The notes under the pieces are model-generated. The model made no database searches and was not told the DNA's origin. It saw nothing but the letters and a program-made list of their open reading frames with translations. A program made the position numbers and the translations under genes. Below, one piece after another: positions 23,719 to 34,923 of a stretch of 64,000 bases of DNA; the first letter of the stretch is position 1, and every line of letters starts with the position of its first letter. Source of the DNA: Scedosporium boydii (Eukaryota; Ascomycota; Sordariomycetes; Microascales; Microascaceae); NCBI GenBank assembly GCA_002221725.1, contig NJFT01000063.1:124001-188000 (forward strand). The letters are read 5' to 3'.

Positions 23719-25320
23719 GGTGGCGATCGCCCAGGTGGACGAAACAGAAGAGACGGACCGAGGGCAGGAATCGGCGCCAACAGGGGCAGCGAGCTCGGTA
23801 GTTCGTTCTTGGGAACAGGCTGCGATCGGCGGGTGAATCGGTGGTTGTTGCAAGAACATCGGGGTCCACGTGTGGAGTTGCGGGGCTATGAGCCGTGCTC
23901 GCCCTAGGGTACGTCAGCTGGTACCAGGTGTCAGCGTTTCATCGGCAATCGAATGCGCCGACATCACCCTTGGGTTCCACGGATGACAACACCGCGATCA
24001 AACGGAGGCCCGGACGATGCGCGATTCCCCATGAAATAATCGGCTCCATTTCCACAACGTTACTAAACTTCCCTTAATCGGTTGCCAACTTCATATCGGG
24101 ACGATCACGGACGTTTCCGTGTTTTTTTGTGGGTCCCAGGTGAGGGGAGGTCGTGATTTCAGATAGAAAAGACATCACTTACTGGCTGCTGTGCTGACGG
24201 ATTTGGCGGGGTCGACGGAGGGACTCCGAGGAGAACTCCTGCTATATTTGAAAGCCATTTTCCGTGCCACCAGCTTACGCGGGTGCGGGCAAAACTAGCC
24301 GCTTCGCTGCGTCTCCCCCTTCGGCTACCTTCAATGTTTTGGCGGGATCCGAATGTCATCTCCACAGCGTATTCATATCCTCTTTCGCCAACAGTGACAA
24401 CGTATCTCGAAGACAACCTCCAAAGCCCCCCATCCCACGACACACCACCGCACTAATCGAAGCCCCCCAATCACCCAAAGTACTCCAGCACCTGCCTGCC
24501 CATGAACACATTCCCTTCGATATTATTCCCCATTATGTCAAGAACTACTTGTGTACGGAGGAAGTAATTTCACGAAACGATGTATCTTGTATCTGCAAGG
24601 CAGGCTCCGACTTCAGCCTTTTCTTGAGGGGTTCTCGCTCCCGGAGTCTCTGCAATTGGACTGTTACTAACTCTACACTATTTCCATTCCGCCGTTGGGT
24701 GATTAATTTATTTGTTGGCGGGCAAAAGTGGATTTGGACAGGAAAAGTGGATGATACGGAAGCGTTGTATTCCCACAATATAGCGTTGCATATACCGAAG
24801 GCCGATACAAACCCCGTTGCTTGAAGAACAGTACATCTGATGTATCATGTCACACGCGCATCGTTCAGTCATCTGTCGCCATCCGATTGTGGATTCTTCC
24901 CGTTCGGGGATTTTGTTAGTTCGGGGACTGCTGTGACAGGGCCAGTAAGACCATTTCAGGTATACAGGTACGTAGGATAGGTAGGGAATTAGTCGCCCTC
25001 GATGTAGTCTCAAACCGCCCATTATACAGGACCAGTGCTGGACTTCGAGTTTGTCGACATATTCACTTGTTATAAGTTCGCATGTTCGGCGATAACTGTG
25101 GAGTGTCAATTCCAATGGCAGCATACCGCACGCAGAGAGACAGAGAGGGAGAGACAAACTTGTTACCTTTCCTTTAGTCTCCATCCGTAGCTCACAGCAT
25201 TTCAACAATCTCTCTGGAGCAGGCATTCGGCTTGCCCACCAGCCGTAATGTGACACTGTAAATTAGCCTTCTACTTCACGCTCTTAGTGCTGGAAAGAAA
25301 ACAACAAAGCATATACAATA
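23719..25320. other. Intergenic, no supported gene
   Basis: About 1.6 kb. Two long open frames overlap on opposite strands (24264-24824 plus, 24708-25256 minus), but neither shows a domain, signal peptide or splice pattern. I treat both as chance. Confidence 0.5.
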
Positions 25321-26451
25321 TTAATGCGCATCTAGCTTCGTGGTATGCTGGTCCATCACATCTTGTGCATGCTGCAAAGCCTGCTGGTGGGTCTGCGACG
25401 GCTGCCCTTCTGGACCCCCTTCCTCCTCGTCATCAGATGGTTCATCAGTAAAAAGATCCTTGATGGATCCCGAACCAGTTGCGGTCTGATAGATGGCAAA
25501 AGTCGTTGCAAATTGCCTGTGAGCACCGACATGAATGGCATCAAGCATCGCCACGGCGAAATTTTGGCAATTGTTACTGATCAAATTGTATGCGGCCTTT
25601 ATGCGCCTCATATTGTAGATGACCATCTCGCCTAGGATGGGACGGCAAAAGCGTTAGGTTCGCCAATGGCGCTGGAGTTGAGAAGCTAGGTCGATGCGAG
25701 TACTACTTACCAACCTGCCTGAGGGCTTCATCGTTAAACCTGGTCTTCCCGACCTCGAACGTGCGCCACTCTTCTCGGTTGACGACTCCATTTATGTAGA
25801 TGACGTCCAGACGCTCATCCTAAATACGCCTGAGTTAGTCTTGGGCGTCTGACTTCAAGGAAAGCAAAACTACCGCACCATCCAAAGCTCGTGAGAATAA
25901 CCACCGACAAGCACAGCCCAGTGCTGGGTTGGGTCAGGGTACTTGTTGATCTTTTCGGTGATCAACTTGCCCAGACCAGTCTGTTCGGCGAACCATTTAC
26001 CTGCTCCCCCTGCGACAGGGTGCCAGCCGATCTCGACCGTTCGGTGCTCACCTCGGATGTTTGGCTCGCCGGGAGGCACGACGTTCGGTTTATGACCTAG
26101 TCCGAGAGCCTCCTCTATCGACTTCTCCACCTTTGACTTCCCCTTGACGAGTTCGACCTTTCCTCTTGACAGTCCCTCTTGCCTGGATTACATATTAGTT
26201 GATTTCCTCCAACGGTCCCCGACATTCACGGGTTCGCCTCACCAGAGGGACTTCAACTTGTCCCGGGTGGAGTTGGAGTTGGACCCCTCGTCACTGTTGG
26301 GTGGCGTCTCCTCTCTCGAAGTCTCTTGGGGAGTCTCTTGCGGAGTCTCTTGCGGCGGCTCTTGTGGCGGCTCTGTCGGCATCTTTCGCGATGTCTTCGA
26401 CTCGAGCACACTCACTTTTGCACTTGACACAAAGTTCTTCAGTCTTTTCAT
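25321..26451 (-). CDS. Papain-fold-like protein with HWAV...NCQNF motifs
   Basis: Starts at the ATG at 26451 (MKRLKNFVSSAKVSV). An in-frame upstream ATG at 26550 is possible. The first exon contains a short PQE-T tandem repeat (PPQEPPQETPQETPQETS). After an intron at 26242-26176 the frame reads WQEGLSRGKVELVKG, RTVEIGWHPVAGGAG, then HWAVLVGGYSHELW. Two more introns follow, and the last exon holds LISNNCQNFAVAMLDAI and an acidic tail with EPSDDEEEGGPEGQ. A His in a HWAV-type strand followed by a later Asn-Cys fits the circularly permuted papain fold of LRAT/PPPDE-type proteins (deubiquitinase or lipid transferase relatives). This assignment is inference from the two motifs and their order; no activity can be named. 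Confidence 0.7.
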
Positions 26452-26802
26452 GACAGCTGAAATTGAGAATGTGGTCGAGGGAGATGGGGGTGGGTGGCTA
26501 ATCGCGAGCTGAAAAGTAGCGCCCGGGTGATCTTCGGGCTGAGCGAACAATCACCATTGAACGAAGCTGGAAAGCGCGTGCGTGGAATGCGACGATTCAA
26601 TGGGGCTGATGCTGACTTCCGTCTCTATTTTCGAATTTTCCCTTGTGCGTTGCGTGCCGAGTCCCGAGAGTGACTGGGCACGTTATCTATATCTTCTCGA
26701 TCCGCATCTCCGCGACACCACAGCGAGTTAGCCCTTCACCTTCCGACTCCATTTATTAAAGCTCAATAAAGAAGTCCAAATCAGCTCTTCTCAAACACCA
26801 TA
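26452..26802. other. Promoter of papain-fold-like gene and 3' end of GNAT gene
   Basis: About 350 bp between two genes on the minus strand; nothing else is recognised. Confidence 0.5.
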
Positions 26803-27375
26803 CTAATTATAGCCAGTACCTTCTCGTCCGAAGCTCGGATGGCCCCTTCCTTTCCTCTCCATAATTGCAAGGCCCTCACCATGTTTCGTTTCGATCAGCT
26901 GCATCTCCATGATTCTCTCGTAGAAGGGTACAGAACGCCCCCAATCTCCGGTGAAAAGCATGCTCCGTCGAAGATGGGGCATCGGGTCGATGACCTCCTG
27001 GACGCATTTTACTAGCCAACTTCCAAGCCCTTTCCCTTGATATGTCGGGTTCACCCATACGTCCGTGAGATAGACAAACGTGACGAAATCCGTAACGCAG
27101 CGAGCGATTCCGATGAATTTTTTCTCCGTGTTCGCAGGGGCCGGCAGGTCTTGGTCGCCGGGGGATGAAGGCAGTTCATATAGCCCGAAACAAAGTGAAT
27201 TCTCCAACATCTCTTCCATGGCGGATGGGGGAAGCGCTTTTGCCCAGTAGAAATCATCGGAAGCGAAAACGTCAATTAACGCAGACACTGGGACATGCGC
27301 GGGATCCGTCGAGATGAGATAGTGATCTTTTGTCCACGTGCGGCCCCGGAGCTTCAGCTTGAATGAAGACGTCAT
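26803..27375 (-). CDS. GNAT-family N-acetyltransferase
   Basis: A single-exon gene of 190 residues starting MTSSFKLKLRGRTWTKDHYL. The core GNAT acetyl-CoA motif is VWVNPTYQGKGLGSWL, with the Q/R-x-x-G-x-G/A pattern as QGKGLG, following the beta strand FVTFVYLTDV. RSVPFYERIMEMQLIETK forms the usual C-terminal helix and strand. Length and order match small fungal GCN5-related acetyltransferases related to YJL-type proteins. The acceptor substrate is unknown. No introns, no targeting signal. The ATG at 27375 gives a start consistent with the family, and it faces the small frame at 27735 across a 359-bp gap. Confidence 0.9.
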   Translation of the reverse strand: MTSSFKLKLRGRTWTKDHYLISTDPAHVPVSALIDVFASDDFYWAKALPPSAMEEMLENSLCFGLYELPSSPGDQDLPAPANTEKKFIGIARCVTDFVTFVYLTDVWVNPTYQGKGLGSWLVKCVQEVIDPMPHLRRSMLFTGDWGRSVPFYERIMEMQLIETKHGEGLAIMERKGRGHPSFGREGTGYN

Positions 27376-27734
27376 TATCGTCAGGCACGAAGAGAGTCTT
27401 TAATACTGCTCGATGAGGACGGAGTTGCGTGTGGGGAGTTGAGGAAGTATCGAATGATAGTTTATAATTTTATATAGAAAAAGCACTTTTCTCGAAAGCC
27501 TACGCCCCGCTTTAATCGACTTCTCACCGCTGTCATTGAAAGGGCGCCCGAAGTCGATTCTCTGCAGACCCTATGAGTCAGATGACTGTTATAGTGAGTC
27601 TATTGGGCTAACTGTCACCCCTTGCAATTCTCTTGCACTTTTGAACCTTCCTTTTCCCTATATTTAGACCTTGTATACTTACCTGCTATGGTCTCCTAAA
27701 TTCGAGTTATCTTCTACGCTCTCGTGATTCAATA
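27376..27734. other. Upstream region of GNAT gene
   Basis: 359 bp, AT-rich; it would be a divergent promoter if the frame at 27735 is a gene. No clear element is seen. Confidence 0.4.
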
Positions 27735-28133
27735 ATGGGCTTAGACTATCTAACTAATAGTCAGCGAGAAGTCGCTATTCAAGCTTTCAATTGGGGTATA
27801 GCGAGATGTGAAGAGAGAGTGAGGCTGTTCGAGAAGAACCTGGCATATCGCGGTCTGTATATTAATCTACAATTAGTTGATGTAGATCTGTTTTCCTCAT
27901 ATGACAACCGACATGACTTGCTACGCTATCTCAAGAGAACCAACGAGATTTTATACTACTCAGCCCTACGGGCTATAGATAGAGCCGCTGTCGTCACATA
28001 CCTACATCAGAATATGCTTTGGAAAGATCGTATCGATGTTTTGAAGTCTTTAAAGCCACAGGATTGTATTCCCGTATTCCAAGACATTAGCGAGTACGCT
28101 CGGTTGGAAATTATCAGACACCTTAAAATATAG
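27735..28133 (+). CDS. Hypothetical protein, 132 residues
   Basis: An ATG-started frame (MGLDYLTNSQREVAIQAF) with a helix-rich, charged sequence such as RCEERVRLFEKNLAYRG and DLLRYLKRTNEILYYSALRA. I recognise no family. It is more AT-rich than neighbouring genes. It could be a young or degenerating gene, or chance; the coherent amphipathic pattern argues mildly for coding. Confidence 0.35.
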   Translation: MGLDYLTNSQREVAIQAFNWGIARCEERVRLFEKNLAYRGLYINLQLVDVDLFSSYDNRHDLLRYLKRTNEILYYSALRAIDRAAVVTYLHQNMLWKDRIDVLKSLKPQDCIPVFQDISEYARLEIIRHLKI

Positions 28134-29199
28134 TCTAAGTCAAGGCTATTACGTGCGATTACCGAGGAACAGATATCTCAGCGGAAAGAGAAACCTGAGG
28201 AAGTTGGAACTCGGTATTCAGCGACAGAAGACTTCTTGTCCAAATTTACAAAATCTGCGTGAACCTGTCGGTCTTGTTTCGAAAAGTACGAAACGGCCGA
28301 ATGTCTTCAGTTTAGATTTTGTACGGAGCATACTTTCCACGTATTCAAGCGCTGCTTCAATACTGAATCATGTCCTTGCGTCGTAAGAGACATATCGAGT
28401 ATCGGCGAAGGAATCGATACTTTAAAGCCTTAGTTATGTGCTCTTTTTATAGGAAATACGGATTAGTACAATACGCCTTTTAGACCCTGAAGATATGATT
28501 ATAGAAAGGGAAGGAGTCGGGCGAGCAGAGTACATCACAGGGCCCAGACTTGCAAGCAATGTCTTTGAAGATCAATACATTGATGCGGAGTGGTGTCCCC
28601 TGCTAGTCTCGGTGACTGAGAGTTTGTATGCTAGCTGTGATTCCGACGCACCAGAATTCTTGGCCCCCTGTATCGCCTTCAGTTCGTCGATGTATGACAT
28701 CACCGAAAAAAGCGTTTGGCAGGCTCGAGAACTAACCTGCTCCGAGAAGGACAGAAAATCGCATCGATCTCCCAGCCGTTCCAGATCACAGACTCTACTT
28801 CCCCCTTGCTAGCAAAGAGAACCTCACCGCCGACTTCTGCCAAGAAGAATCTCCTCCGGGAGTCTGGGGTGAGCTGGACCCTACAGCGAAACTCTGGAAC
28901 GTCAATATCCACCTCCGTAATGATGGATTCCGAGGAGCGAGTCACACGAAGCTAGGCATAGGAGGGCTGAGGAATAAGGTATTAAGGGTTTCGGGAGGCG
29001 AAGCGGGATTTCCAGAGGACCGGCTGGAAGCGCTTCTGTCTCTGTTTTCTCTTCGCTTGCTGGCTTGGCCTTCTTCTGGCCGCACTCCTCCCCGTTGTTC
29101 CACGCAATAACGACCGCGACAACACTTGGCCAGAGACGGCGGCGTGTCTCCCTGACGACTCGTTTTCGCCTTTCTTCGAAGACTACGACTACTTAAGGG
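28134..29199. other. Intergenic, possible decayed sequence
   Basis: Short frames occur on both strands. The one at 28945-28700 (minus) reads EVDIDVPEFRCRVQLTPD and FFLAEVGGEVLFASKGEVE and looks protein-like, but no gene structure can be drawn around it. Confidence 0.4.
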
Positions 29200-30710
29200 C
29201 TTTTTTGAAATCACGCTGCTCGTGATCACGACGTCGTCCACCGATGCCAAGATTATCGATGTTGTCTGGTACGCTGTACGTTTCCCCCGCTAGCGCCCTA
29301 AGTAAAACTTGGACTTAGGTCTGCTAGATTACTTACAGATGCCGTGGCATCTACGTTGTGTGTGTTTGCCCCCGGGGGGGGGAGCGCTCCTTGCCTTTGT
29401 TAACCGGCGTAACTTTGCCCACTACATCACCACGAAGATGGCACGCTCGCCCATCACCTCCGCCACGTTCTGGGTCTTGTTCCTCTATCAAGAGCCGACC
29501 GTTCCTGCGGCCTATCGCATCTTGAGTCATTTTTCGCGCTTCAGAAGGCCCCAGTCAATCTTCACCGGAGTGTCCATCGTATGCACCATGATATTCGTTA
29601 TCGTGTTCCCGACATTTGCGAGTCCTATGACCGGCTAGAACACTGCTGTGGGGGCTTTCGTTCGAGATTCCACCGGGAACATGACTCCATTTAGGGACTA
29701 CAGAACTCTTGAATATGTCATCCACGATGGACCAAGAATCGGCTTGACCACAGATCACGCTGTTGACTTCGTAGACAGCGGTAAGTGCTCACATTGCCAT
29801 CCAAAAGTTTGACCTAGATGGTGCTAAGTCGTCCTTATCTTTTCTAGGTTCGGAGGGTTGGTATTCGCAAGAGAATGGGCTACCACTCAACCGATGCCGC
29901 GCGCTTCTCGGCCAAAGTATCTGCAATATTCAATTCGCCGTCTCACAGTGTACGTGGGCGTGGGCTTTGTGGACTCCTACGTGACGGAACCGGCCAACCG
30001 TAGCGATTCCTGGTATACAGATGTTCAAAAGTATGGATTCTATGCCCTATTTTATGGTGAGACAATACGGGATAAAAAGCAATGGAGCCGGTGCTGAATA
30101 TTCCCGCATTTTATCTGGCAGGGCCGAGAGCTGAGGAGCTCTACGGCTATAGCTGGGTCGACCCTCGAACGAATGCGACCCCCTTCTAAGACAAGTCTCA
30201 ACTACGGTACTATAGATCCGGCGAAACGCTTATAATGAGTGATATCATTCCAAACGGGACGTGCTAGCCTATCTCTGAGGTATGAACTTGGCTAGTTGGT
30301 GCCGGACCCCAAAAAGCGAGCTGACCTCGCTCCGCAGGCCTACCAATGGGGGTTCTCCTTATTCAGCTCGCCGTCATACTCATCACCCTCACCTCTTGGT
30401 CCGTATCCATGTATGCCCTCTGGTACAAAGCGCATTGCCGCCTGCCCCTCGTAGACGAGCCCGAAGTGCCCCGCGGCTGGCGCGCAGTCCTTAATTGAGT
30501 TGGCACGCGCCATGGAGAAAGAGACAGACGCGGCCGGCATTGATCTCACCAGCCTTACTGACCGCGAAGCCAAGCGCAAAATCACCAAATATCTTACCGG
30601 CGGCTATGTCACATTCCCCGAGCGTCTCTCTCTGGCCTTGACTCTGATATGGGGTACTATGCGGTGCCCAAATGAATCACGGCCTTGCTAATGATAGAGT
30701 CGCTGCGTGA
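29200..30710 (+). pseudogene. Decayed fungal multi-pass membrane protein gene
   Basis: The plus strand keeps the order of a conserved fungal membrane protein of unknown function: DAKIIDVVWYAV near 29250, FVNRRNFAHYITTKMARSP, ITSATFWVLFLYQEP, then FPTFASPMTG followed by TAG where the family continues MTGY. After it come NMTPFRDYRTLEYVIHDG, a usable intron (about 29780-29848), WYSQENGLPLNRC, YGFYALFYG, RAEELYGYSWVDPRTNATPF followed by TAA, DIIPNGTC followed by TAG and then YQWGFSL. Two frame changes follow, near 30365 and 30495, before ELARAMEKETDAAGIDLT. At least three nonsense codons and two frameshifts make it a pseudogene. Several stops can be explained by C-to-T changes. Confidence 0.8.
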
Positions 30711-31040
30711 TTTGAGCACCGTTCCCCCCTCAGCTGCTAGTTAGGCATGCGAACAAACAAGATTTCGAACGGAACGCTAGTGGCGCTCGCCTCGAACAAA
30801 CCGGACGACAGAAGACTAAAACTCGCTTTAGCCTTTCGCTAGGCGTATAGCTCGCCGAGTAAGTAACCATGAAAAGAGTGGGCGAGGGACTCCCATCAGG
30901 ATTTTCAGAGGCTCAAAGTCGTACGCCGCAGGAAGTCCACACTTCCGGGTCAGTAGCGGCCTAGCCTTGAGGGCTTCACTTACTATTGGTTGCGCGCACA
31001 ATGGCTAACACTATATCGACCCCATCATGGGACACCCACT
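30711..31040. other. Intergenic
   Basis: About 330 bp between the pseudogene and the 3' end of the HET gene; nothing recognised. Confidence 0.5.
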
Positions 31041-32941
31041 TCAATCAAACGACAAAAGCACCTGCCTCTCTTCTAAACCCCATAGTCTCGCGCATGCCGC
31101 GTCGCTAGTGAGACCCCGGAGAAGCCCAACCCGAGAGAACGGCCCCTCATGGTTGTCATGGCTTCCATTCTTACATGCAGCTAGAATGCCAATATTCACC
31201 CACGATGCTCCACTCCCAGCCTTCCATGCAGACCGCCTTCCCAGTAACAAAATGTGCATCTGGGTAACCTGGCTTTGATCTGGCGTGATGTCCCAGGCCG
31301 GCAAAAAACCGCCCTCGTAAGCTTGATAGTCCCCCACGGATAACAGTCTGCACTTTAAATTGATTCTACGCGAATCCTTCGCATCGAAGAATGCGGCTGC
31401 TCGCGGCGTGTCATCCATAGCTTCAAAGCCCACCTCGCAGTCTACACTCGCCCAGCTCCAGGGAGGCGACACGGAGAGCCGGGTCGCTTGTTTCGATACA
31501 TTTGGTATGGTATACCATGCCAAATTGCTGACAAGATGCTTTTCCCATAGTCCGTGATTGCACGAGTCGTCCCAGATGGGCTTGAGCTCGTTGATGACTC
31601 CGGTTATTGCATTCAGTCTGTCATCTGTATCTGAAAGCAAGCGGCCACTGTATTCTGTCACCATCGCGATCCACAGCCTCATCCGCGCTTGAGCGTTTCG
31701 GTCCTTTTCCCCAGTATGACTGTCCCGGAACACCGTTGCAGGTAGGCGTCGCAGAATCGATGCGTATTCAATACATGTGTGGGTTACTGTTTTGAACTCC
31801 TCTTCTTGGCAATGCCATAATAACTCCAGTCCTGAGTAAACGAGCAGCCGAGGAGACAACAGAAACTCTTGGAAAGTCCAACCCCGACTATCCAAGGGTT
31901 CGCGGGAGTCAACTTCATGAATCGGTGAGCAGTGAACGGTGCTTTGTTTTCCGTCTTCTGTCAGGAATTGAAAGGTACAATGCGGCGGTTCATTTCGGGG
32001 AACGGTGAGAAACCCGTCGGCGGCACGGGACGCAACGGCCGCGGCGATGGTGACAGTGGCTTTTTTGTAGATGGCTCCCATTCTCTGAATCTCCTTTGCT
32101 TTGTCCTCTGCGGAATCCTGAATGATACAAAGCGCATCGACCCAGAGATACTGGAATCCGAGCCGACGGGCCACTAGAATAGCGTCCTGGATAGTCTTTG
32201 GAAGACTCGCTAACTCTATCAGCTTTGCCAACGCCTCCAGCGTAGCTTTTTTCGTGACAACCGACTGGTCTCCACCCCAGCAGTAACTCAACGCCATATA
32301 ACATCCCCGCTCCCCATCTGCCGTAATATGAAGTTTGACAAATTTGTCGGTACCACCGCCGACGTTAATCACACGAGTGGGGAGCAGTGGAGCCGGGTCA
32401 AAGAAGCAGCTATGATGATCTCTTCTGCAGGTATCTACCCATCCCTTGGCCGCTGCGAAAACTTCGTCCGTGACTAAGTTGGTCGTCACCCGCCTCAGTG
32501 GAATCAACGTTGACATGGGATCATCTATGTGGGGTTGATATGTTAGGACGAATGGTGCGAATTCTCTAACGGGATCCGGGGCTGCACACTTTCATCCGTA
32601 AATACCTTGAGCCTGAGAACCGGTCTAGACGCCATTGCGCGTGAAGGGAAACCGACCATCTCGTCGAATTTGCTAGCTTCCTGGCCTGGAGGAATCCGTA
32701 ATTTTTTCGCCGTCTTAGCACTAAGCGCTATTCTAAAGAGTAGGTAGTCATCGCTATGCCATCTAAAACTCGACGCATTTTCCGCGATCAGCTCGCAAAA
32801 TGGGCAGCCATTTTCTGCGCTCTCCTCGCATTGCTCGCGGCTGTGGTGTGTAAAGCCTGTGGGAGAGGCCATTTGTCTGAAGCCAGACGGTGACACCATC
32901 TGCACACAGAGTTGACAGTAGGAGAAGCTAATCTGTGTCAT
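31041..32941 (-). CDS. HET-domain protein
   Basis: Two exons (32941-32590 and 32524-31041) sum in frame to 611 residues. The N-terminus is cysteine-rich (FSYCQLCVQM, then REQCEESAENGCPFCELI), as in many fungal HET proteins. The HET domain follows in exon 2: CYMALSYCWGGDQSVVTKK, LPKTIQDAILVARRLGFQY, LWVDALCIIQDSAEDKAKE and IYKKATVTIAAAVASRAADG, then LDSRGWTFQEFLLSPRLLVY. All standard HET blocks are present, so the gene looks intact. The family role is heterokaryon incompatibility or immune-like cell death; specificity cannot be read from sequence. The intron of 65 bp has GTGTGC and TAG borders. Confidence 0.93.
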
Positions 32942-33197
32942 ACTAACGAATGACCCAAGAGACTTGCTTGGGACGTAGGCTTCAGATGCTGGCCTTCCAC
33001 TCCCTTCGCTTGGTTCACAATTCGATGGCCTTGACCCCTCATTTCAAGCCGGAGGCCAACGAATTAGCACCCGAAAATTTCGCGCTCGGTCGACCAATCA
33101 GCCCCCAACTCCTAACGCCAGATCCCCCGTCTGCGGTGTCGAATCAGCACCTTCCATTTCGCGCCCATCATGGAGAGGGCACTTGACAGGGCCCCCC

Positions 33198-34507
33198 TCA
33201 TTTGCTCGATGGATTAGGAGGCGTCTCGTCTGTCGCCTGGCCTCCAGCAGTTGGCGAATCTGTATTTGCCAATATATCCCCTGCCACAAATGAAGGAACG
33301 CAAATTTGCATAACATTTCCGCGTGGTGAGTGCTCGCCAGGCGGCGGAGGCCGCGCGTCCCTGTATAATTCAACTTGAGTCGCAGGATACCTAGAATTGT
33401 CATTGAGTTGTTCAACAAGGGTTCGCATTTCTGGGTAGTCGACCTCAGCCCTCGGTCTCCGCACGAGGTACTCAATCTCCCGTAGGGACAAGGGTCGGCG
33501 CTCCCATACATCTCTGTACACGCGGTGATGCAGCGTTGCCTCGTGGACGTCGATGCGAATGCGATTCTGTTTATCGGGGAGAACAGGAAGAGGGCATGAC
33601 TCAGGAGGTGGCGAATCCGCCGCGAAGAAGAAAGCCAAAAGTGCGTTGTGTTGATCATCACGCAGTTGAGTAATGCGATTAGTTACTTTCACGCGACAGG
33701 AATGGATGGAGACATTGGGCATTGCGGTGTCGTCCGTAGTATTGGCTTCGGCTCTGCGATTGAACATAATGACTCCGCCGAGGATGCGGTCTTCTGTCCA
33801 GTAGCCAGTCATGTCGGCGGCGCCCTCGGGGTAGATATCGTCGGCCATATAGTGAGGAAGGTTGAAAAGCGTCGGAGGTGGCTTGGGTACCTCCCACACG
33901 TTGCCCCACAGGTCGGGAGGCATGCTCCAGTTAACTACGCTATCGACGTCGCCATCGTGGAGCCGCAAGTTCATCTTATATACCATTGCCCCTAGCTGAT
34001 GAACTGCCGTAGCAACGAGTTCAGTCAGATGCAAATTAAACACTTTCGAGTTTTGGGGGGCTTTTCGATAGGCACGAACGAGCCGTAAGGGCCGTCAGCA
34101 ATAGTGAACAAAAATGACATTGGTTACCCAAGATCTACTACCTTCTGGTTGAATTTCAGCGTCTTCGTATCGAATGACTCCCGCAACTCTCGGGCCTTCT
34201 CCATCGTGCCAGGGCACAACTCTTCATGCTCATCGAGGGGATGCACCCCACAGAGATCATGACCCCTGCGCTCCCATGCTACATCAGCAACTGGGAGTCC
34301 GTCGACAAGCTGCGCAAATGTGAACACAGCCAGCTCCGTGGATATGACGTTTTTCAGTGCGTGGACAAAGATACGATGGTGCTCCGGGCTTAGGCTATCG
34401 AGGCCAACCCGCCGATCGTAGTCCACTCGAGCTGACTCGCGTAACTCTTTGACGAGTCGTTTGGTTTGGTCCTCATCGAGGCCGATGTGCAACTTATAGC
34501 CTGACAT
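33198..34507 (-). CDS. Hypothetical protein, two coding blocks with unresolved junction
   Basis: The first block starts at the ATG at 34507 (MSGYKLHIGLDEDQTKRLV) and runs to LKFNQK near 34128. The second, in another frame, reads RLVRAYRKAPQNSKVFNLHL, ELVATAVHQLGAMVYKM, then VREVDYPEMR-like acidic and proline-rich sequence to a stop at 33198. Both blocks look coding and probably form one protein of about 420 residues. A donor (AAG|GTAGTA) is clear, but I find no AG acceptor that restores frame, so either the acceptor is unusual or there is a frameshift near 34080. No known domain is recognised. It lies between a HET gene and ribokinase, transcribed away from the latter. Confidence 0.6.
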
Positions 34508-34923
34508 TATGCGTCTTCAACTGCGAAATGTGAGTATTACAGTTGAAGGGAAGATGTATGTCCAGGTCGTTTGGGAAATAGATTGTAAGTATGATATTGT
34601 AAGTATGCTGAAGAAGGAGGTGCTCAAACGGCTCCTCGAAGGGAAGTCATGTAATTGTAAAATCACCTGATCTGGAGTTGAAGCCAATGAGGAGCTAGAA
34701 ACGTAATTAAAATTGGACCTGAACAGGTTCCCCACATCGGCACCTGTGTATCACGCGGGGCACGACCGTGGTCGTTCAAGTTCTTTGAATCGCAAGTTTA
34801 CGAAGTAGACTTTCCTTTCCACTTCCTTGACGATCTTGGCCACCTGGCGAGGCTTTGCTAGTCCATATTCCCATCGTACAGCCTCCTCCCTCCCGTTAAA
34901 GCCTACTTGCCCGGTCACCCCGC
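34508..34923. other. Divergent promoter of hypothetical gene and ribokinase
   Basis: 416 bp with no open frame of note. A pyrimidine-rich stretch lies before the ribokinase ATG, as is common in fungal leaders. Confidence 0.5.

Noticed and set aside
24264..25256. Two long overlapping frames on opposite strands (plus 24264-24824, minus 24708-25256)
   Set aside because: No domain, no signal or membrane pattern, and no splice sites extending them; length alone is not enough in this GC-balanced DNA.
28153..28386. 77-codon frame after the hypothetical gene at 27735
   Set aside because: It could be a second exon, but no donor/acceptor pair links it convincingly and it shows no motif.
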